DNA of 64,000 nt, from the NCBI GenBank assembly GCA_934647945.1, contig CAKUFK010000007.1, positions 1-64,000 of the forward strand. The letters run 5' to 3'. A program made the translations under genes and the position numbers. The DNA comes from an uncultured Eubacteriales bacterium (GTDB taxonomy: Bacteria; Bacillota; Clostridia; Oscillospirales; Acutalibacteraceae). Below are positions 57,066 through 64,000 of this stretch, in pieces. Every line of letters starts with the position of its first letter. Positions within the stretch are counted from its first letter, which is position 1. The notes under the pieces were generated by a model. It ran no database searches and was not told the DNA's origin. It was given only the letters and a program-made list of their open reading frames with translations.

Positions 57066-58571
57066 TCAGGAAATCGCATCGGCCGCCGCTTCGATCTTAC
57101 CGATGGCCTCGTTCAAAGCGCCGATGTTTTCCGCGATGCTGACCTCAAAGGAAGAACCCCCCTCGTAAATGGAACGGCCCGCGATCTCGGTAAAGCCGTA
57201 CATCTGGCTGAGCATCATGGAATAATCGTTGAACTCCATGGGGCAGTAATTTTTGAAGATATCCAGGATATCCGCGCCGATTTTCTCGTGGAAGATATCC
57301 AGATTCTTTTCTAAGGCTTCCTTTTCGGCATTTTCATCGGAGAAGAAATCCATGGACTTGGAACCACCGGATTTGGCGGCATAATAGGTCTGGTAATAAA
57401 TTTTGTACGCTTCCAGCGCCAGCCGGGACTGCTCCTCCGATACGCCCTTAAGCAGAATGAAGGAATCGTTGGGGGTGGACACCTGCTGGTAGCGGGGGTC
57501 GTCGGCGGCCATGTCGTCGGGACGGGGCCACGGAACCAGGCCCATGCTCAGGCCGAGCGCGGCCAGCTGCGAGCCGCATCCCTGCGCCGTCCACTGTCTC
57601 GAATCGAGGAAGACCGCTTCGCCATTGGCAAAGTTATTATCCGCCCAGGTAAAGCCAGGATAAATGCTGTTTTCCAGCTCGCTGACCAGCAGTTTCTTGT
57701 CCACAAGCTCCTTGATGAAATTGACCGACTTGATCGCCTCGGGCGACGTGCATTTTTCAAAGCCGTTTTCCCCATAAATCGGGACGCCGGAGGCCAGCAT
57801 GGCTGCCCGGATGGAGAATCGGTAATCCGACTCGAAAGCGTTGATCATCTTGTCGGGCCGGATGGGGGCCGGCTTGTCGGCGAAATATGCTTTGATCTTG
57901 GTCAGATAATCCTGGAATACCGACCAGGTCCATTTGCCTTGTTTATAGAGGTCAGTGGGATAGACCGTCTGGCCGTTTTCCTTCAGGGCGTCCACCTGTT
58001 CGATATAACTGATGTTGAACAGCAGCGGACCGGTGCGGAGAAACGTCAGCTCAAAGTTCAAGAACAGCCGTTTTCCGAAAACAGGATCCATCAGCATCCA
58101 GGCAGCGTCCTCGTCGCTGGTGAAGATGTCGGCGTAGGGCTCCAGGCTCTGGATGATGCCCTGTTCGATCAGGCCGCCCTGGCTGGCGTTGGAGACCATC
58201 GCCACGTCGCAGATCGGTTTACCGGACAGGACGCTCGGCAGCAGGTCCTCGCCCACGCCGTGTTCCCATTGCACCCACTTGATGGTGACGCCCAGCTGAT
58301 CCTTGACGGCTTTGGTCGCCGCCTCGATGACTTCCATCTGTTCCGGCGAAACCGCGATATCCCCGGTCACCGGATCGACATAGGTCGGATCCCATGTGGG
58401 GATGTAGTGGGAGCCGAAGATAACCTCCTTGGAGCCGGAGCTGCCGCCCGTGCCGGAGCTCGGAGCCGTCCCGGAAGCAGGGGTTTTCTCCCCGGGTTTA
58501 CAGGCGCCCAGGCCGCACAGCAGAAGGGCGGCCGACAGACATGACAAGATGCGGAGTTTGCTCTTTCCCAT
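57066..58571 (-). CDS. Solute-binding lipoprotein of a sugar ABC transporter
   Basis: A 501-residue family 1 binding protein: lipobox LGAC in MGKSKLRILSCLSAALLLCG..., Ser/Gly linker, then ITGDIAVSPEQMEVIEAATK-type opening, WVQWEHGVGEDLLPSVLSGK, DVAMVSNASQGGLIEQGII and a C-terminal helical lobe. It is presumably the partner of one permease pair; pair 2 has no other binding protein nearby. The ATG at 58571 is 7 bases after GGAGG. Confidence 0.88.
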   Translation of the reverse strand: MGKSKLRILSCLSAALLLCGLGACKPGEKTPASGTAPSSGTGGSSGSKEVIFGSHYIPTWDPTYVDPVTGDIAVSPEQMEVIEAATKAVKDQLGVTIKWVQWEHGVGEDLLPSVLSGKPICDVAMVSNASQGGLIEQGIIQSLEPYADIFTSDEDAAWMLMDPVFGKRLFLNFELTFLRTGPLLFNISYIEQVDALKENGQTVYPTDLYKQGKWTWSVFQDYLTKIKAYFADKPAPIRPDKMINAFESDYRFSIRAAMLASGVPIYGENGFEKCTSPEAIKSVNFIKELVDKKLLVSELENSIYPGFTWADNNFANGEAVFLDSRQWTAQGCGSQLAALGLSMGLVPWPRPDDMAADDPRYQQVSTPNDSFILLKGVSEEQSRLALEAYKIYYQTYYAAKSGGSKSMDFFSDENAEKEALEKNLDIFHEKIGADILDIFKNYCPMEFNDYSMMLSQMYGFTEIAGRSIYEGGSSFEVSIAENIGALNEAIGKIEAAADAIS

Positions 58572-58661
58572 AGATATACCTCCCAAAGTTCAGTGTGTGT
58601 GGGCCCACTTTCAGGGTTCAGGCCGGGTAAAGGCCGAGCCAACCCGGACATGCCGATAGGT

Positions 58662-60947
58662 TCAACGCTCACCCAAGGTTTCCGCCGTGATGCCGTAGAG
58701 GAGAAGCGCATACTCCTCAAGAAGAGGCTGGATCCGGACACACCGGACCGGCCGGTTTCCCGGGATCTCCACCCGGAGGGTATTCAGGTAGTAGACCTCC
58801 CAATTGAGGTCATAGGACACGGCCAGGGTACGTGTCGCCCGTCTCGCCCGCGGATCGATGCGGGACGGGCCCGCCAGGCCAAAGGCCGAGGCGAATTCGA
58901 TGCCGTTGCGCAGCGGCACGCTCTGAACGCCGCCGTCTTCGAACACGATGTCGTAGCGGGCCGCTTCGGCCCCCTTTTCCCCACAGAGGGGGTATCCCTC
59001 CAGAATGCTGGCCTGGCCGATAAAATACAGGGCGTTGGCCGCAAATCCCACCGGGATCTCCCATTCTCCCGCAGCGCCCTGTATCACCAGCGGCCGGCCC
59101 TGGCGCAGATCGGCGGGCAGGGTCCCGATTGAGCGGCATTCCTCCGGCAGTGCCGGACCATGGGTCAGCCGGCGGGCCTTTTTATGACAACGGCCGAGCA
59201 GGGACTCCGCACGCTCCAGCAGGCTCTGCCACACCGCATCATCGTCCTCGGCGGGCAGCGGCACCGTCCGGTAATCTGCCCCTTCCCGGGCCGCACAAGC
59301 GTTCAGGACTTCCAGCCGTCCGGACGGGCGGGCACAGGTCATGCCGCGTTCCGCGATCTTTCTCGTGAAGACATCCAGATTGGCCCGCGGGTTCCGGTCC
59401 ACATCCACCAGCCCTTCGTTCAGGATGCCGTCGCGGCAGGCGGGCAGCCCCCGGTTGGTCTCATACATGTCCGCCCATGACCAGTAGGCCATGCCCGCGA
59501 GGGTTTTTCCCTTCTCCCCGTTTCGGCCCGCCTCGAACATCGCGTCCATGAAGCGGCCGAACAGGGTGGGATTGCCCATAACCGGCCAGCCTCCCCATTC
59601 GGTGAAGACCAGCGGCTTGTCATCCAGTACCTCGAAGACCGTCCGGAGGGATACCGGGCCCGTCTCGGCATCCACCCCCGCCGTAACCGACGTCGTCTGA
59701 TCCCCATAGGGATGGAAGGTGTAAAAATCGATCTGCTGCTCGGTGAACAGCTCCTTGGTCCGTTTCAGGTTCATGAAATTGGCCCCGGAAACCATCCGGG
59801 TGTCGAGCCGGCGGCAGACCGCGGCCGCGTCGGCCAGGAACTCCGGCGTGAAGCGGCACTCGTTGAAGGCCAGCCAGAAGGCGACCGACACACGGTTACG
59901 GTCCCGCCTGACTGTCCGTTCGAGCACCTCCAGGGCGGCGGCGGTGACGGCGGGATCGGTCAGATCGGAATCCCACAGCCCAGGCTCCTCACTCACCAAA
60001 AGGCCGAGCTCGTCAGCCAATTCGACGATCCGCCGGTTATGGGGATAATGCACCAGGCGCACGTAATTGGCCCCGGTGTTCTTGATCATCTGCATGTCCC
60101 GCCGCATCTGCTCCTCGGTCAGTGTGTGCCCGCCGTCGTGGCCCCAGGTGTCGTGGCGGCAGACACCGATAAGGAAGTACGGTTCCCCATTGAGCAGGAA
60201 ACGATTGCCCTCTTTCCGCAGCTCCTTGAAGCCCACCCGCTCGCGCAGAACGTCCAGCGTCTGTCCGCCGTGCAGCAGCTGGATTTCCAGCGTGTAGAGA
60301 TGGGGTGAGTCCGGAGACCAGAGGCAGGGGTTCTCCACTGTCCATTCCAGCAGGAAGTCCTCGGCGGCCCCGGTCTCGGCGACGCAGGCGCCGCCATCAA
60401 ACAGCCGGGCTTTCACGGCATAGCCGGCGAGATCCTTTCCGTCCGGGAAAACCTCCAGACGGCACTGCGCCCGCCGGAAATCCCCGGACAACACAGGGCG
60501 CCAACAGTAATCCTTTATATAAACGTCTGGTATATATTGGAGATAGACATCCCGGATAATGCCGCTGTAGTTCTCCCAGCCTTCCGCCGGACCGAAGGGG
60601 AGCCCCATATCCCGCAGGGAGACCGTCAGGGTATTGCCGGCCTGGGACAAAAGCCCTGTAACATCGAAATCGTAGGTGCAATAGGGACGCATTTCCCCGA
60701 GAAAACGGCCGTTGAGTTCAATCTCAGCCGCATATGTAATCCCCTCCAGACAGAGCAAAACCCGCCCAGGAGGCCCATCCGGAGCCGAAAAGTCCAGCCA
60801 GCACTCCGACTCCCCCACGCAAAGGGCCGAAAACGGCACTTTTTTTTGCTCCGCCGGACCGCCGTTGACACGGTACTCCCACCAGGTAGACAAAGATCGC
60901 CGGATACGGCCGTCTTCCAGGGGGCTGTTTTCCTCTTTCAGCTCCAT
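58662..60947 (-). CDS. Glycoside hydrolase family 2 enzyme
   Basis: A 761-residue cytoplasmic enzyme: sugar-binding domain (LCLEGITYAAEIELNGRFLG), immunoglobulin-like domain (PHLYTLEIQLLHGGQTLDVL), catalytic barrel with KNTGANYVRLVHYPHNRRIV, acid/base Glu363 in AFNECRF and nucleophile Glu450 in FTEWGGW, and a C-terminal beta domain. It resembles beta-glucuronidase or beta-galactosidase branches; substrate not resolved. It is the first gene behind the double promoter at 60992-61038 and heads the transport and surface genes. The ATG at 60947 uses GGGAG. Confidence 0.87.
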   Translation of the reverse strand: MELKEENSPLEDGRIRRSLSTWWEYRVNGGPAEQKKVPFSALCVGESECWLDFSAPDGPPGRVLLCLEGITYAAEIELNGRFLGEMRPYCTYDFDVTGLLSQAGNTLTVSLRDMGLPFGPAEGWENYSGIIRDVYLQYIPDVYIKDYCWRPVLSGDFRRAQCRLEVFPDGKDLAGYAVKARLFDGGACVAETGAAEDFLLEWTVENPCLWSPDSPHLYTLEIQLLHGGQTLDVLRERVGFKELRKEGNRFLLNGEPYFLIGVCRHDTWGHDGGHTLTEEQMRRDMQMIKNTGANYVRLVHYPHNRRIVELADELGLLVSEEPGLWDSDLTDPAVTAAALEVLERTVRRDRNRVSVAFWLAFNECRFTPEFLADAAAVCRRLDTRMVSGANFMNLKRTKELFTEQQIDFYTFHPYGDQTTSVTAGVDAETGPVSLRTVFEVLDDKPLVFTEWGGWPVMGNPTLFGRFMDAMFEAGRNGEKGKTLAGMAYWSWADMYETNRGLPACRDGILNEGLVDVDRNPRANLDVFTRKIAERGMTCARPSGRLEVLNACAAREGADYRTVPLPAEDDDAVWQSLLERAESLLGRCHKKARRLTHGPALPEECRSIGTLPADLRQGRPLVIQGAAGEWEIPVGFAANALYFIGQASILEGYPLCGEKGAEAARYDIVFEDGGVQSVPLRNGIEFASAFGLAGPSRIDPRARRATRTLAVSYDLNWEVYYLNTLRVEIPGNRPVRCVRIQPLLEEYALLLYGITAETLGER

Positions 60948-60991
60948 CCTCCTGCTCCCTTCCGCCTGTTTGCGCCGTTCTTTTGTTGTCA

Positions 60992-61038
60992 ATTATATCA
61001 TCCATTTACATATTACTACAAGTTGCCATAAACGTCAA
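60992..61038 (-). promoter_or_regulatory. Tandem promoters of the polysaccharide locus
   Basis: Minus strand: -35 TTGACG (61038-61033), 17-base spacer, -10 TAATAT (61015-61010); and -35 TTGTAG (61021-61016), 18-base spacer, -10 TATAAT (60997-60992). They read into the GH2 gene. No clear catabolite (cre) site is seen here. Confidence 0.65.
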
Positions 61039-61059
61039 GGCCTGTTATCGATATTTTTG

Positions 61060-62331
61060 CTATTTTTCTCCACTGTTTATCCTGCGGAGCTTGCCGGTCA
61101 GGCCATACAGCCCGAAGCAGTAGGCGTACCGGTCCAAGGAGGCCTTGATTTTGCTGGCGACATAGGCATCCGCGGCGATCCCGAGGCTGGCCAGATTGCG
61201 GCGCAGGACATCCATGGCCTCCCGGACGTCCGGGATCTCATAGGTGTAGTGCCCGCAGATGTCGGTGATCTGCGCCGACAGCGCAGCATCTTTCAGGGCG
61301 TCCGCTACCGGCATGGAGGCGGTGTCCCCCACCATCCATTTGCGCCACCGCTCGCAGCCGACCGCCTGCTCGGTCATCCGGGCCGTGAGATCCGACCGCC
61401 GGCCGGCGTCGACATGTTGCGCTTCCACCTGGGCCAGCGTCAGCCAGGCCCGGGTTTCAACCACCCCGAATTCCGGCGCCACATTCATCGCCGTCACGCC
61501 GAGAGGCAGGTGCTCGAGCAGCACGGCGTCAGACAGATAGTCCCCGTTGTGCTCCTTGATTCCCACGCCGTGTTTTTCGGCGTTTTCGGAAAGCTTCCGG
61601 GCGTTTTCCCGATTGAAGTGGCCGACATTTTCTGTCAGCCTGGTCAGAGTCCCAGTCTGCCCGACCACAAACTCGGGCGGCTGCAGGCCCTTGCTTTCCA
61701 TGAGCGCGACCAAGCGGTCCACGAAATCGCTGAAGGCGCCGACCGAAGTCAGACCGCCGTTGGTCTCTTCGGTACCCGCCTCGTACCCGATCTCAGGTAG
61801 GCCCTTTTCCTTGCGGTACCGCTCCAATTCCCCGATAAGCGCCGCCGTGCGATCCAGCACCAGTTCTAGGGGAACGGTTCCCTTTATATGCGGGTCCTTG
61901 GTGGGATCAATGTGCAGCAGATCGAAGCCGCTGTCCATATCGTGTTTATAGGAACGCAGGCAGATTTCCATCGCCTCTTCCACCGGCAGCCCGGCGGCCC
62001 GCTCCTCGTCCCGCTGCCACGGCCCCCCGTGGTCACGGCACAGATAGACCAGGCCGTCAAATCCCACCGCCGCGGCCGCCGCTTCCACATCCTTCACAAA
62101 CCGGTCCTGATCCCATCCGCACACATATCCATGCCCGAATTCATCGCTGTCCACCTGGTTGCGGCTGGCGATGAGCATGAGCGGGAAGTCCCGTTCTTTC
62201 GCCAGCGACAGGGCGGCTGTCAGCAGAGTCTTGGACATGGGGCCCACCCCCAGCAGGGTGAACCGTTCTCCCTGCTTTTTGAGTACACGGGCAGCCGTCA
62301 TCATCTCGCGTATGGTCATATTGTTGTTCAC
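61060..62331 (-). CDS. GatZ/KbaZ-like tagatose-bisphosphate aldolase subunit
   Basis: A 423-residue TIM-barrel protein of the GatZ/KbaZ family (PF08013): LLGVGPMSKTLLTAALSLAK, QVDSDEFGHGYVCGWDQDRF, FDLLHIDPTKDPHIKGTVPL, EIGYEAGTEETNGGLTSV, IKEHNGDYLSDAVLLEHLPL. In enterobacteria such proteins support the class II aldolase that splits tagatose 1,6-bisphosphate, but many Firmicutes members act alone with unknown activity. No GatY-like catalytic subunit is seen in the window. Start is GTG at 62331, 9 bases after GGAGG. Confidence 0.8.
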   Translation of the reverse strand: MNNNMTIREMMTAARVLKKQGERFTLLGVGPMSKTLLTAALSLAKERDFPLMLIASRNQVDSDEFGHGYVCGWDQDRFVKDVEAAAAAVGFDGLVYLCRDHGGPWQRDEERAAGLPVEEAMEICLRSYKHDMDSGFDLLHIDPTKDPHIKGTVPLELVLDRTAALIGELERYRKEKGLPEIGYEAGTEETNGGLTSVGAFSDFVDRLVALMESKGLQPPEFVVGQTGTLTRLTENVGHFNRENARKLSENAEKHGVGIKEHNGDYLSDAVLLEHLPLGVTAMNVAPEFGVVETRAWLTLAQVEAQHVDAGRRSDLTARMTEQAVGCERWRKWMVGDTASMPVADALKDAALSAQITDICGHYTYEIPDVREAMDVLRRNLASLGIAADAYVASKIKASLDRYAYCFGLYGLTGKLRRINSGEK

Positions 62332-62352
62332 GGTGTTTATCCTCCCTCTATT

Positions 62353-63795
62353 TTACAGGATCTGCAAGCTGTCCTCATATGGTATTTTCTGGATGGCGTC
62401 CAGCCCCAGCCAGGCGGCCATCTCCTTGATCTCCTGCACATAACTGCCGAGCACCACCGGAAAATGATGCTGGAAGCCGCTGACCAGTATGGTGTTGACC
62501 GCATCACGGGCCGAAACGGCCTCCCCATTCAGCGTCAGGCCGTCCATCCAGCCGCGGGACCCGTAAAAACTCGTCTTTTTGTCCCCCATGAACCGCCCGC
62601 CCATCTGCAGCAGCCGGTCACATTCCCCGGAGAAACGCATGACCGTGACATCGTTTTCGTCGAACACCATGTCCCGTGTCACGCCCGAGCAGGAGGTAAC
62701 GCCCTTGCCGGGCTCATGCGCCATACCATGATAATTCACGCTCAGCTTATAGCCGTTCCGCCGGCAAAAATGCGCGGCTGCCGGGCCGCAGTGCCACAAC
62801 AGCAGGGAATCGTCGGCCGGATCGAAGGCCCCGAGATCCATCAGCATCACCGGCTGCTCCCCCGCCAGATAGCGCAGCGCCAGCATGCTGATGGCGCTGA
62901 GCACGTCTCCCTCACAGGCGACCACCGTGCCCTCGTCGTTGAGCTGGCCGACCACCGAACAGACGGAATACTCAAAATCCTCCTGGAATTTCGGCCAGCA
63001 GCTGACCGCCAGGGCATCGTACCGGTTCTCGCGGATGAAATCGCGGTAGGCCATATAAATCCGGGCGCTGACAAGCAAGGCTTTTCTGGCCGCGTCGTTG
63101 AGAATCCCGCCGGAGCAGGAGACCATGCTCTCCGCGACTTTCGCCGCCTCCGCCTCCGGATAGGCGAGGGCCCGGTCCTTGATCTCGGAATACTCATGCA
63201 GGCGGTTGAAGTAGATCCCTTCGAATCGCTTGTTGATATTCCGTTCATCGTCGTACAGGTCATTGAACCCGGGAGCGATCCCGCCGATCAGGGCCACGCG
63301 GGAGGCGCACAGATTCTTGATGGCGGTGAGGGCCCGGACCGTGACCGACAGACGGCGGACAAAGGCGGGATCCTCCACATCGCCGAAAAACCATTTGATT
63401 TTGATCCGGTAGTCCCGCAAATAATGGGCCACGATCCCCATATGCATGTTCACGCTGCAGAAGGAGTTGAAGGGCACGACGCCCTCCCGCTCCCCTTCGG
63501 GAATAGCCCAATACCCGACCCGGGCCTTGATTTTCGCTAAAACCGGTGAGACGTGCCCCGGCGTATACGAGGTATGCTGCACCAACAGGAAGTCGATCCC
63601 TTCTCCTTCCATCGCCGCGACGGCTCTCTGGGCATCCTCGCGGGTAATCACCGTCTCCGGATACACCGTCAGCTCAAAGCCCAGCGTTTCCGCCAGACGC
63701 CCCATCCCTTCGGCTCCTCTCCGGAACGCGCCTTCCTTGTCGCCGGGGAAGCTCAGCTGGCTGGTCCCCACCAGCCCAATCTTAATTCTTTCCAT
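62353..63795 (-). CDS. L-fucose/L-arabinose isomerase-like protein
   Basis: A 480-residue protein with the L-fucose isomerase fold: an N-terminal Rossmann-like part (IKIGLVGTSQLSFPGDKEG), KIKARVGYWAIPEGEREGVV in the middle and a C-terminal domain with CEGDVLSAISMLALRYLAGE, DLGAFDPADDSLLLWHCGPA and GFQHHFPVVLGSYVQEIKEM. The C-terminal Glu, Asp and His (SGFQHH) are in the places of the metal ligands. The precise aldose is unknown. The ATG at 63795 is preferred to two others upstream because of AAAGG spacing. Confidence 0.82.
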   Translation of the reverse strand: MERIKIGLVGTSQLSFPGDKEGAFRRGAEGMGRLAETLGFELTVYPETVITREDAQRAVAAMEGEGIDFLLVQHTSYTPGHVSPVLAKIKARVGYWAIPEGEREGVVPFNSFCSVNMHMGIVAHYLRDYRIKIKWFFGDVEDPAFVRRLSVTVRALTAIKNLCASRVALIGGIAPGFNDLYDDERNINKRFEGIYFNRLHEYSEIKDRALAYPEAEAAKVAESMVSCSGGILNDAARKALLVSARIYMAYRDFIRENRYDALAVSCWPKFQEDFEYSVCSVVGQLNDEGTVVACEGDVLSAISMLALRYLAGEQPVMLMDLGAFDPADDSLLLWHCGPAAAHFCRRNGYKLSVNYHGMAHEPGKGVTSCSGVTRDMVFDENDVTVMRFSGECDRLLQMGGRFMGDKKTSFYGSRGWMDGLTLNGEAVSARDAVNTILVSGFQHHFPVVLGSYVQEIKEMAAWLGLDAIQKIPYEDSLQIL

Positions 63796-63816
63796 CGTCA
63801 TCATCCTTTCTCTATG

Positions 63817-64000
63817 CTATTCGGACTTGGTCAAGCCGCGTGTATCCGCCGCATACCATGCGGCGCCAAGAGCCACCTGATCCCCATCGAACTCCGATAC
63901 CGCCAACCGGACTTTCCGGCCGGGTATCGGTTGTATGTAAGCCTCGGCAGATGCCAGCAAAACATCGCTGAACACATCGAAATCCCTGGTCACACTCCCT
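63817..64000 (-). CDS. ROK family protein, C-terminal end
   Basis: The last 60 codons of a gene that extends past the right edge. The translation (..FDVFSDVLLASAEAYIQPIP, VSEFDGDQVALGAAWYAADT..) has the closing LGAA-W/A motif of ROK-family sugar kinases and transcription repressors. Kinase and repressor cannot be told apart without the N-terminus; either would fit the sugar locus. Confidence 0.7.
   Translation of the reverse strand, partial: GSVTRDFDVFSDVLLASAEAYIQPIPGRKVRLAVSEFDGDQVALGAAWYAADTRGLTKSE

Overview
The window comes from a Gram-positive anaerobe of the class Clostridia, probably an uncultured gut member of the Oscillospirales or a near relative. This rests on the Siphoviridae-type prophage of Firmicutes style, strong GGAGG ribosome binding sites nearly everywhere, TTG and GTG starts, MsmK-type sugar ABC transporters encoded without an ATPase, lipoproteins, an APQTG cell-wall sorting signal and a collagen-like BclA-type protein. 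No rRNA gene or complete tRNA is present, so the species cannot be fixed.

Region 1 (1 to about 26,815) is the right part of a prophage. It ends in the last 23 bases of a tRNA gene, the likely attachment core, just beyond a tyrosine integrase. From right to left it carries the integrase (+), a lone substrate-binding lipoprotein (+), two small genes behind a promoter with a LexA-like box (-), a short CI-like repressor (+), and then one long leftward transcription unit. That unit starts at a near-consensus promoter (23750-23778). It holds a 5' leader closed by a 29-bp inverted repeat, a Cro-like gene, a second structured RNA candidate (22365-22689), an HNH-HTH protein, recombination and replication genes (Gp157-like, Rad52/Sak-like annealing protein, SSB, initiator, RusA), many small cysteine-rich proteins, YopX, and a sigma-like late regulator. 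An intrinsic terminator (13567-13592) separates it from the late genes: phosphoesterase, DUF4406, terminases, portal, minor head protein with a JAB-like C-terminus, scaffold, capsid, connectors, tail tube, chaperones, tape measure and tail tip. Lysis genes and the left attachment site lie outside the window.

Region 2 (26,816 to about 36,180) is a patchwork. A GH2 glycosidase with its own promoter is fused to the remnant of a sugar isomerase/epimerase gene. Then come AT-rich cassettes separated by intrinsic terminators: a MuF-linked DUF6883-type toxin with a DUF4926-type immunity protein behind a LexA-like palindrome, a collagen-like surface protein and a GNAT acetyltransferase. An AbrB-ABC transporter operon follows, then a long non-coding stretch with imperfect repeats.

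Region 3 (36,187 to 64,000) is a GC-rich polysaccharide utilisation locus, all leftward. It encodes a ROK protein (cut by the window edge), an L-fucose isomerase-like protein, a GatZ/KbaZ-like aldolase subunit, a GH2 enzyme, two solute-binding proteins, two complete MalF/MalG permease pairs flanking an NHL-propeller, Yip1 and DUF5696 trio, three tandem GH30-like enzymes, two surface proteins sharing three copies of an unrecognised domain, and a membrane-anchored sialate O-acetylesterase-like enzyme. Surface and secreted enzymes would cut the glycan, the binding proteins and permeases import oligosaccharides, and the GH2, isomerase, aldolase and ROK proteins process them inside. The GH30 type suggests beta-1,6-linked galactan (type II arabinogalactan) as a candidate substrate, which is inference.

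The least explained parts are the two structured RNA candidates in the prophage early operon, the LexA-box small-gene pair facing a repressor that has no cleavage domain, and the NHL/Yip1/DUF5696 module.
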